From positions 62,001 through 126,000 of the forward strand of contig NZ_SOZE01000008.1 in assembly GCF_004519315.1 (NCBI RefSeq): 64,000 bases of DNA, given 5' to 3'. This document shows positions 16,722 to 23,478 of this stretch, piece after piece; within the stretch, counting starts at the first letter, position 1, and each line of letters begins with the position of its first letter. Made by a program: the position numbers and the translations under genes. This DNA comes from Mucilaginibacter psychrotolerans (GTDB lineage: Bacteria; Bacteroidota; Bacteroidia; Sphingobacteriales; Sphingobacteriaceae). The notes under the pieces are model-generated. The model was not told the origin of the DNA. It saw only the letters and a program-made list of their open reading frames with translations, and did not search any database.

Positions 16722-17473
16722 TGAAAAAGATCTTAGAGTTACATGATATAATGCGGGAATTCCAGATGGGGTCAGAAACTGTGCGGGCGTTGAAAGGTGT
16801 AAGCTTTGATGTATTTGCCGGTGAGTTTGTAACCATCATGGGTAGCAGCGGCTCGGGCAAAACAACCTTATTGAATACCCTGGGCTGCCTTGATAAACCA
16901 AGCAGCGGAACTTACCTGCTAGATGGCGTATCTGTGCGCGAACAGAGCCGGGATCAACTGGCCAAACTTCGGAATCAAAAGATCGGTTTTGTATTTCAGG
17001 CCTATAATCTGCTTCCGCGTACTACTGCCCTGGAAAATGTGGAGTTACCTCTATTTTATAACCCAACAGTAACGGCAGCAGAGCGTCGGGAACGGGCCGC
17101 CGCCGCCCTGCAAGCTGTAAAACTGGGCGACCGGATAAATCACATGCCCAATGAAATGTCGGGCGGCCAACAGCAGCGTGTGGCCATTGCCCGTGCACTG
17201 GTGAACGAGCCGGTGATGATATTAGCCGATGAAGCTACCGGTAACCTGGATACACGCACGTCTTATGAAATTATGGCTTTGATGCAGGACTTGAATCAAA
17301 ACCAAGGCAAAACTATTGTTTTTGTGACGCACGAACCGGATATCGCAGCTTTCAGCAGCCGTACGATCACGCTAAGGGATGGCCGCGTGGTGAAAGATCA
17401 AGTAAACCAGCAGGTACGTTCAGCAAAAGAGATGCTGGCCGCCTTACCAGAAACCGAAGATTACCACGTATGA
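16721..17473 (+). CDS. MacB/LolD-type ABC transporter ATP-binding protein
   Basis: A 250-residue nucleotide-binding subunit. It shows Walker [11 protein letters not shown]-loop [20 protein letters not shown], signature MSGGQQQR, Walker [14 protein letters not shown] and the His-switch FVTHEPD, all intact. It powers the permease encoded next, whose start overlaps its stop by four bases. As in MacB and LolD systems, ATP hydrolysis drives conformational change in the periplasmic domain rather than transport through the membrane. Confidence 0.95.
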   Translation: MKKILELHDIMREFQMGSETVRALKGVSFDVFAGEFVTIMGSSGSGKTTLLNTLGCLDKPSSGTYLLDGVSVREQSRDQLAKLRNQKIGFVFQAYNLLPRTTALENVELPLFYNPTVTAAERRERAAAALQAVKLGDRINHMPNEMSGGQQQRVAIARALVNEPVMILADEATGNLDTRTSYEIMALMQDLNQNQGKTIVFVTHEPDIAAFSSRTITLRDGRVVKDQVNQQVRSAKEMLAALPETEDYHV

Positions 17474-18690
17474 AAGTTTTAAATCTGATCAGGCTCGCGC
17501 TATTGGCTCTGCAACGCAATAAGCTCAGGGCCGTACTAACCATGCTCGGTATAATTATTGGTGTGGCCGCTGTAATTACTATCGGTGCTATAGGCGCTGG
17601 CTCAACCGCAAGTATACATAGTTCGCTGTCTAGCATGGGGTCAAACTTAGTTATGGTGATGCCTAATAGCAACGCACCTGGCGGCGCGCGTTTACAGGGG
17701 GCTAACGTAGAAACGCTGACCGAAAAAGATTTTGTCGCCTTACAAAAGGAATCTACTTATATTAATGCCATATCACCTTCATCCCAATCAAAAGGACAGG
17801 CGATCAATGGTTCGCTTAACTGGCCTACCACCATTGAAGGTGTAAGCGAGGGGTATCTAGCCATCAAAAATATATCGCTCAAAGACGGTAAAATGTTTTC
17901 AAACCGGGATGTACACACTTACGGAAAAGTTTGCCTGCTGGGTCAAACCGTGGTAGATAATGTATTTCCAAAAGGAGTCGATCCGGTCGGTAAGATCATT
18001 CGCTTTAATAAAATTCCATTCCAGGTTATCGGCATACTAAACAAAAAAGGGCAAAATACATTCGGACAGGATCAGGATGATATCATCCTGGCACCTTATA
18101 CCACCGTTCAGAAACGGGTCATCGCATCCATTTACTTCGGCAGTTTTAATGCCTCGGCCAAATCTGAAAACCTTTCACAGGCCGCCGCCGATGAAATGGA
18201 AAAGATCCTTCGTAAAACGCACCGGCTCCGCCCTAACCAGGATAATGATTTTACAGTGCGCACACAGGCCGAGCTGATCCAAACCCTCAGCTCAATCACC
18301 ACATTGCTTACCGCGTTATTGACCGCCATAGCAGCCATATCGCTTGTCATCGGGGGAATTGGTATCATGAATATTATGTATGTTTCTGTAACGGAACGAA
18401 CCAAAGAGATTGGCTTGCGCATGGCGATTGGGGCACGCGGCAGGGATATCCTTAGCCAGTTTTTAACAGAGGCTATTATCATCAGCGTTACCGGCGGTCT
18501 CATCGGTATCCTGATAGGCGAGACGCTGGCTTTTGTCATCGCCAACGCGCTAAAATGGGAGCCTGTTATCGATAAAGCATCAATCATTGAAGCATTCGGT
18601 TTTTGTACGCTTATCGGGGTTTTCTTTGGCTACTACCCGGCACTGAAAGCTTCCCGGCTTGACCCTATAGAAGCTTTGCGATATGAATAA
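17470..18690 (+). CDS. MacB-like ABC transporter permease (FtsX family)
   Basis: A 406-residue permease with the type VII ABC layout: one N-terminal membrane helix (MLGIIIGVAAVITIGAIG), a large periplasmic MacB_PCD domain (about residues 50-250), then three helices in the last 130 residues, including the FtsX signature VTERTKEIGLRMAIGA. Together with the two upstream genes it forms a MacAB-TolC-type pump for a drug, peptide or lipopeptide; the cargo cannot be read from the sequence. In contrast to E. coli MacB the ATPase is a separate polypeptide. Confidence 0.94.
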   Translation: MKVLNLIRLALLALQRNKLRAVLTMLGIIIGVAAVITIGAIGAGSTASIHSSLSSMGSNLVMVMPNSNAPGGARLQGANVETLTEKDFVALQKESTYINAISPSSQSKGQAINGSLNWPTTIEGVSEGYLAIKNISLKDGKMFSNRDVHTYGKVCLLGQTVVDNVFPKGVDPVGKIIRFNKIPFQVIGILNKKGQNTFGQDQDDIILAPYTTVQKRVIASIYFGSFNASAKSENLSQAAADEMEKILRKTHRLRPNQDNDFTVRTQAELIQTLSSITTLLTALLTAIAAISLVIGGIGIMNIMYVSVTERTKEIGLRMAIGARGRDILSQFLTEAIIISVTGGLIGILIGETLAFVIANALKWEPVIDKASIIEAFGFCTLIGVFFGYYPALKASRLDPIEALRYE

Positions 18691-18718
18691 ATCAAATATT
18701 ACCAATAAACCTAAAGCC

Positions 18719-19072
18719 ATGAAAATTAAAAAACTGACTCTCGCGCTAATGGCTATGGCCATTGTAACTGTAGCTTATGCGGCCACCGATATTAGCGGCC
18801 ATTGGAAAGGTTCCATCAATAATGAAATTGAGGTTGCCTATGATTTTAAAGTTGACGGACAAAAGCTAAGCGGCAGTACCAAGGGACCTGACGGCAACAC
18901 CATTCAATTAACCGATGGCTGGTTCAAGGACGACAGCCTGGCGTTCACCCTCCCCATCATGGATCAGCAGTTTAAAATGACCGGTAAGGTAAAAAGCACT
19001 GACCAGATCGTGCTCTACATGAAGGGCGGCCCGATGGGCGATATGAGTTATGTGATTAAAAAGGCAAAATAA
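18719..19072 (+). CDS. Small exported protein, lipocalin-like repeat
   Basis: A 117-residue secreted protein: signal peptide MKIKKLTLALMAMAIV ending near AYAA, then DISGHWKGSINNEIEV and an all-beta pattern of alternating strands (LSGSTKGPDGNTIQLTDG, FKMTGKVKSTDQIVLY). It resembles the small beta-barrel proteins Bacteroidota place near hydrolases or transporters, but no function is established. The frame is open from an ATG at 18683, which overlaps the permease stop; the ATG at 18719 is preferred because it starts the signal peptide. It ends one base from the convergent response regulator gene. Confidence 0.75.
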   Translation: MKIKKLTLALMAMAIVTVAYAATDISGHWKGSINNEIEVAYDFKVDGQKLSGSTKGPDGNTIQLTDGWFKDDSLAFTLPIMDQQFKMTGKVKSTDQIVLYMKGGPMGDMSYVIKKAK

Positions 19073-19073
19073 T

Positions 19074-19802
19074 TCAGGAACCAGGCAGGCGCCAGCTTTT
19101 CATAAAATTGCCGAACACCTCCCGGTAAGGTTCTGTAACCGGGATGGTAGTTTGGCCAACCTGCACGGATGCTTTGGTTATGGCGGTTACTTTATTTTTG
19201 GCCACGATGAACGAGCGGTGCAGTCGCACAAAATGGGTAGTGGGTAGTTTTTGTTCCACCACTTTTAAGGTCATCAGCGTCATCACCGGCTTGGCGTGGT
19301 CTTCCAAATAGATCTTGATGTAGTCAGCCATGCTTTCTACGTAGAGGATCTGTGCCATATCGATGCGTACCTGTTGGTAATTAGCATATACGTGCAGGTA
19401 CTGCGGCTCGTGTTCCTGTTCCAGTAATTTAAAATATTCCAGTGCACGGTTAGCTGCGCGTGTAAAATCAGCGAAATTGAAAGGTTTTAACAAGTAATCC
19501 AGAGCGGCTAGCTTGTGCCCTTCCAGCGCGTACTGGTCAAAAGCGGTGGTAAAAACAAAGCGTACCAACCGGCGGGTGTCACTACGGTTAATCCTTCCGG
19601 CAAACTCCAGGCCGTTCAGGTCAGCCATCTTAATGTCTAAAAAAACAAGCTGTATTTCGGGGTGTTCATCCAGAACGGTCAGTGCCTTTATGGCGCTGGC
19701 GCATTTATCAACCAGTTTTAAAAATGGGGTTTTGGCCACGTAAGCGGCGATCATCTCTAAAGCCACCGGCTCATCATCAACGGCGATACAGTTAATGGTC
19801 AT
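19074..19802 (-). CDS. LytTR-family response regulator
   Basis: A 242-residue transcription regulator. The receiver domain occupies residues 1-120, with acidic pocket DD (9-10), phosphoacceptor Asp56 in VFLDIKMADL, a conserved Thr in FTTAFD and Lys in LLKPF. The LytTR DNA-binding domain covers about 140-235, with VESMADYIKIYL, the FVRLHRSFIV motif and a VPVTEPYREVF-like end. It overlaps the upstream sensor kinase by four bases. Closeness to the efflux operon suggests it may control it; this is inference. Confidence 0.94.
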   Translation of the reverse strand: MTINCIAVDDEPVALEMIAAYVAKTPFLKLVDKCASAIKALTVLDEHPEIQLVFLDIKMADLNGLEFAGRINRSDTRRLVRFVFTTAFDQYALEGHKLAALDYLLKPFNFADFTRAANRALEYFKLLEQEHEPQYLHVYANYQQVRIDMAQILYVESMADYIKIYLEDHAKPVMTLMTLKVVEQKLPTTHFVRLHRSFIVAKNKVTAITKASVQVGQTTIPVTEPYREVFGNFMKSWRLPGS

Positions 19803-20866
19803 GAAAGTGATATTTGAAGTTCGACTCTGAATTCCTCAAGCTCGTGATCTTCCTTAACAGTGAGTTTGTATTTGTCCGGGTAAATCAGTTCCAGGCGCCG
19901 CCGCGTATTGGCCAGGCCAATACCGCTACTCTCGTCCGTTTCGTTTGCCGGTTCCGCAAATAAAGTATTACGTACCTCAAAGCGCAAAGCTCCATGAGAT
20001 AATTGCGCTGATATGTAAATGTGGCTCGGCTGCACCGTGCTGATGCCATGCTTAAAGGCATTTTCCACAAACGGGAGCAATAACATCGGCGAAAGCGGGG
20101 CGTTAATCGGGCTTTTTGGTCGGTTGAAAACAACCTGCACATGTTCCGGCAGGCGCAATTGCATTAACTGGCGATAACTATCGATAAGGTGAAGCTCTTT
20201 TTCGAGGGTGGTTGATTGCTGACGGGTATCATATAAAACATAACGCATCATGTGAGATAGCGTGTAAATAGCTTCACGGGCCCGGTCAGTATCTATCTCG
20301 GTGAGCCCGTAAATAGTATGCAATACGTTGAAAAAGAAATGCGGGTTGATCTGCGACCTCAAAACCGCCAGTTCGCCCGCGATGCGGTCATTCTCAAGTG
20401 CTTTTTCCTTCAATTGATCTGCCTGTATTTTCCGGGTAACAGATATGATAATGGCAATCCCGATGACGATCATCGTAATGATCATAATACTGAGGTCGCC
20501 AACAGGTGTATTTCGACTGTCCGCAGGTCCTTTAGGAGCAAATTTATGGATCAAGCCAGGAAGGTCCATTAATTTATCAGCCTGGTGGTTTAACAACGCA
20601 GCGGTGATACAGATCAGGAAAACGAGCAGCGCAAAGGTCCCCCCACGGTTGTTATAAAGCAGTTTTGGAATAAGTATCCTTAGATGGAGGTAAAATACAC
20701 CTACCAGGGCGGCATATAAAGCTAATTGCTTGATCCAGATTTGTATGGGTAGCGAAGAAGTTATGGTAAGGGGGATGCAGGTAAAAACCATTAAGCCCAG
20801 TAACACCGCAAAGTGTACAGAGAAGATTAGGGCACGCAAACGCGTAAGGATAGTCCGGGATACCAC
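19799..20866 (-). CDS. LytS/YehU-type sensor histidine kinase
   Basis: A 355-residue membrane kinase with four hydrophobic segments in residues 10-145, no extracytoplasmic sensor domain, a short coiled coil and the His_kinase domain with SQINPHFFFNVLHTIY, where His176 is the phosphorylation site. The ATP-binding half shows PLSPMLLLPFVENAFKHG and GIGLANTRRRLELIY. It phosphorylates the LytTR regulator encoded directly downstream with four-base overlap. It belongs to the large Bacteroidota family of small membrane-bound histidine kinases paired with LytTR regulators. Confidence 0.94.
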   Translation of the reverse strand: MVSRTILTRLRALIFSVHFAVLLGLMVFTCIPLTITSSLPIQIWIKQLALYAALVGVFYLHLRILIPKLLYNNRGGTFALLVFLICITAALLNHQADKLMDLPGLIHKFAPKGPADSRNTPVGDLSIMIITMIVIGIAIIISVTRKIQADQLKEKALENDRIAGELAVLRSQINPHFFFNVLHTIYGLTEIDTDRAREAIYTLSHMMRYVLYDTRQQSTTLEKELHLIDSYRQLMQLRLPEHVQVVFNRPKSPINAPLSPMLLLPFVENAFKHGISTVQPSHIYISAQLSHGALRFEVRNTLFAEPANETDESSGIGLANTRRRLELIYPDKYKLTVKEDHELEEFRVELQISLS

Positions 20867-20998
20867 ATTACAAAGTACCGCCTTTTATTTTCAAAAGCAA
20901 AGTATCTCTAATTACGCGCTTGGGGTTTCTATAGGAACATATTGCCTTTCTATCGATACTCCTTTTTTAAGCGGTTCTTAATCCCTTATTTGCATCAG

Positions 20999-21244
20999 AT
21001 GACTTATAGACAAACCAGTAGAGAGCAGGCCAGGGAATTACAGGCCAGGCGCCACATATGGCGGGCTTTTTTCGTTCTGGAGGACCCTATAGATCCGGAT
21101 TCCTTCATCTCGCAATTGAGAAAATCCGATTTGACAATCGAGCGCAGCCAGGTTTACGATACGTTCGCTTTACTAATTGAATATGGTTTTGCTGATCGCA
21201 GCCGTAACGAAAGTACAGACATGACTTTCTATAAATGCCGCTGA
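20999..21244 (+). CDS. Truncated Fur-like winged-helix protein
   Basis: An 81-residue protein starting MTYRQTSREQARELQARR. RRHIWRAFFVLEDPIDPDSF and then IERSQVYDTFALLIEYGFAD match the N-terminal winged-helix DNA-binding half of Fur/PerR proteins (the classic TVYRTL region). The dimerisation and metal-binding half, about 60 residues, is absent, so it cannot sense metal in the usual way. The open frame continues upstream to 20942, but the ATG at 20999 gives the better family start. It could be a stand-alone DNA-binding protein or a remnant. Confidence 0.6.
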   Translation: MTYRQTSREQARELQARRHIWRAFFVLEDPIDPDSFISQLRKSDLTIERSQVYDTFALLIEYGFADRSRNESTDMTFYKCR

Positions 21245-21656
21245 TACAGCGAGTGTTTTGACGAGTAACAAGATAAGATGTGAAAATTTCGCTTTCCCAT
21301 CTGAAGAACTTTTAATTTTTAACATTAAATGCCGGGAACCTCCCGTTAGTTCAAGCTTGATTGAGCAACTTCTATCATTAAGCACTATGTGGTACCCGAT
21401 ACCCCATGATAAGCAAAATGTTTATTTTCATATGCCGTGATTAATCAATTGAAAGCCCCACTTGTCTATGACTGAATAAAGGTACTAAGCAACCATAATA
21501 TTTGCGAATTCTCGATTAGTTTATCAATTCGGCTTCAAATCTTCCACAAATTGGGTGGGAAATCTTTTACTTTCGACTGCGCTGGCAGGAGGCCATTCGA
21601 AAGAGTGACCTTCTTTGTTTTCAGTGCACTTTTGTCGCTCAACGCTGGCAAAGTAT
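21245..21656. other. Intergenic stretch without recognisable gene
   Basis: 412 bp. A 60-codon frame at 21258-21440 has no family resemblance, and I see no RNA, repeat or promoter here that I can support. Confidence 0.5.
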
Positions 21657-22337
21657 TTAATTTATCATTTTTCGGCGACCAATCACAATTAAGAGCTCTT
21701 GTGCCGAACGATGATCACCATCATTATCCGCAAGTTCCAGATAGTACCTTGCTTTTTCAATTGAGCGCTCAACAACATCGCCTTCTAAATACATTTTGCC
21801 TATCAAAAAATTAGCTTCGTTGATATCGTATTCTGTATTGTAGCCTTTATTCACTGCGTTAAAAAATTCCAACGCTTTAACTTTGTCTTTTTCTATGCCA
21901 ATACCGTAATAATAACACAGGCCGATTGTGAGTTCTGATTGGTTTCCCTTCGAGTAAAGTTCAAAGGCCTTTCCAAAGTTTTGTTTGTTTCTGTATTCAA
22001 GTCCTAAATTGTATGCTGCGGTACCCGAACCAGCATCCATAGCTTTTTCGTAAAGCTGCATGGCCAAATTAACATCCTTTTCACAATATTTATACTCTCC
22101 ATCGCACAGATAGTTAGCGTACCTTTCAATGCCTTGTATATCGCCACTTTGGTATGATTTTTTGGTCCAGTTAAATGCTAGTTGTTTATCAATTTTAACA
22201 ATTATTGCATCGTTAATTGTTAAACCGTCTTCATAGTAAGAAGAAACTTCGTTTTGCGCTTCACTGTCTCCATTTTCAGCTTTCGCTAACAGTGAATTCC
22301 AATCATCAATATTTTTTATTTCAATTCTGTCGGTCAT
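21657..22337 (-). CDS. Sel1-repeat protein
   Basis: A 226-residue helical-repeat protein. Copies of the 36-residue Sel1-like unit can be seen: AENGDSEAQNEVSSYYEDG, AMDAGSGTAAYNLGLEYRN, LTIGLCYYYGIGIEKDKVKA and FLIGKMYLEGDVVERSIEKA, each with the G-x-A/Y-x-L and YY-x-G-x-G spacing. Such proteins mediate protein-protein contacts and often act in signalling or with type VI effectors; the partner here is unknown. No signal peptide, so probably cytosolic. Confidence 0.85.
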   Translation of the reverse strand: MTDRIEIKNIDDWNSLLAKAENGDSEAQNEVSSYYEDGLTINDAIIVKIDKQLAFNWTKKSYQSGDIQGIERYANYLCDGEYKYCEKDVNLAMQLYEKAMDAGSGTAAYNLGLEYRNKQNFGKAFELYSKGNQSELTIGLCYYYGIGIEKDKVKALEFFNAVNKGYNTEYDINEANFLIGKMYLEGDVVERSIEKARYYLELADNDGDHRSAQELLIVIGRRKMIN

Positions 22338-22407
22338 GATTTTCTTTTAGATGTCCCGTTTCAATTTCAAGCATAATATGCCAGCCTATCGTTGGTTTTA
22401 TAATTAC

Positions 22408-22437
22408 AAGGTCGGCAGTTAGATTTACTCCCGCCAC
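22408..22437 (+). repeat. Degenerate tRNA 3'-end remnant
   Basis: AAGGTCGGCAGTTAGATTTA followed by CTCCCGCCAC aligns with the tRNA-Met tail at 12094-12122 (AAGGTCGGCAGTTCGATCCT then GCTCCCCGC). The T-loop is damaged and there is no 5' half. It resembles the leftover of a tRNA-associated insertion. Confidence 0.5.
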
Positions 22438-22443
22438 TTAACA

Positions 22444-22486
22444 AAAAACGCGATGAAAATGCCACTGCTGGTTTTCATCGCGTTTT
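22444..22486 (-). terminator. Terminator of the ECF sigma factor gene
   Basis: AAAACGCGATGAAAA is repeated as its inverse, TTTTCATCGCGTTTT, around a 13-nt loop. The symmetric stem with A/T flanks could end transcripts on the minus strand from the sigma factor gene. Confidence 0.7.
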
Positions 22487-22510
22487 ATCGTTTCGCCAAA
22501 TGGCTAATCC

Positions 22511-23095
22511 CTAATTCTTCAAACTCAGCTCTTTGGTTTGCATCATTTTGCGGAGGTTGTTAAGGGCGTAGCGCATACGGCCGAGGGCGGTATTGATGCT
22601 TACGTCGGTAACGTCGGCAATTTCTTTGAAGCTCATATCGCCAAAGTGGCGCATAATCAGCACTTCTTTCTGTTCGGATGGCAGCAGCTGTATCAACGAT
22701 TTTAAATCTTTATGGGTTTGCTCGCGCACCAGGCGGTCTTCAGCGCTTTCATCATAATTGCCCAGCACCTCGAATATATCGAAGTCGTCGCCGTTGCTAA
22801 CCATTGGCGCACGTTTTTCGCGGCGGAAATGGTCAATCACCAGGTTATGGCCAATACGGGTTACCCACGGCAAAAACTTGCCCTCCTCGTTGTATTTGCC
22901 GGCTTTTAGCGTATTAATAACTTTTATGAACGTATCCTGGAAAATATCTTCGGCAAGCGCCTCGTCTTTTACGAGCAAGTATATAGAAGTATAAATTTTG
23001 GCTTGGTATCTGCGGATGAGCTCTACAAGTCCTGCTTCGTCACCGCCGACATAGAGATGGATTAAATCCTGATCACTTTTCAATTGAAAATCCAT
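22511..23095 (-). CDS. ECF-type RNA polymerase sigma factor (sigma-70 family)
   Basis: A 194-residue ECF sigma factor. Region 2 covers about residues 20-95 (DEALAEDIFQDTFIKVI, WVTRIGHNLVIDHFRRE), a low-complexity acidic linker follows (about 100-120), and region 4 covers 130-185 (LPSEQKEVLIMRHFGDMSFK, then a HTH IADVTDVSINTALGRMRYAL). No anti-sigma factor gene is next to it; the following gene is uvrA in the opposite direction. This matches the stand-alone ECF sigma common in Sphingobacteriaceae. The regulon is unknown. Confidence 0.94.
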   Translation of the reverse strand: MDFQLKSDQDLIHLYVGGDEAGLVELIRRYQAKIYTSIYLLVKDEALAEDIFQDTFIKVINTLKAGKYNEEGKFLPWVTRIGHNLVIDHFRREKRAPMVSNGDDFDIFEVLGNYDESAEDRLVREQTHKDLKSLIQLLPSEQKEVLIMRHFGDMSFKEIADVTDVSINTALGRMRYALNNLRKMMQTKELSLKN

Positions 23096-23478
23096 AGAAA
23101 CTACTAATAAACTAAATTAAAATCTTTATCGTTATTTATTGAGTAGAGTTGTATCTATAGCGTTTCTTTTAGGGGTTGAAAAATGTTACCCTCAAATATA
23201 ATAATCTTAAAAATAAAAACAAATATTTTTTGAGGGGGTGCCATGTCATGTCATCATCATTTTACGTACATGTCAGCCCATTGCAAGTATTCGCCCAAAC
23301 GCTACAATATCTCTATATTGATGTAAACCCATTTGGAAAAAGCTAAATATTTTAGGATTTTTGCGGCTCCAAGCGTTTACAGTCTTTAGACTATGGTATA
23401 TAGCGAAAGTTTAACACCATATTAAATATAAAACGTTTATTTCCACGGTATATCCACCATGGACATTTTAAACAAGCA
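23096..23478. other. Divergent promoter region with inverted repeat
   Basis: 383 bp between the divergent sigma factor and uvrA genes. It contains CCCTCAAA-TAT near 23190 and its inverse ATA-TTTTTTGAGGG near 23225, an imperfect stem around an AT-rich loop. I see no clear SOS box, so damage control of uvrA is not shown. Confidence 0.45.

Noticed and set aside
21258-21440. 60-codon ORF in the gap after the Fur-like gene
   Set aside because: No family resemblance, start context or neighbour to support it.
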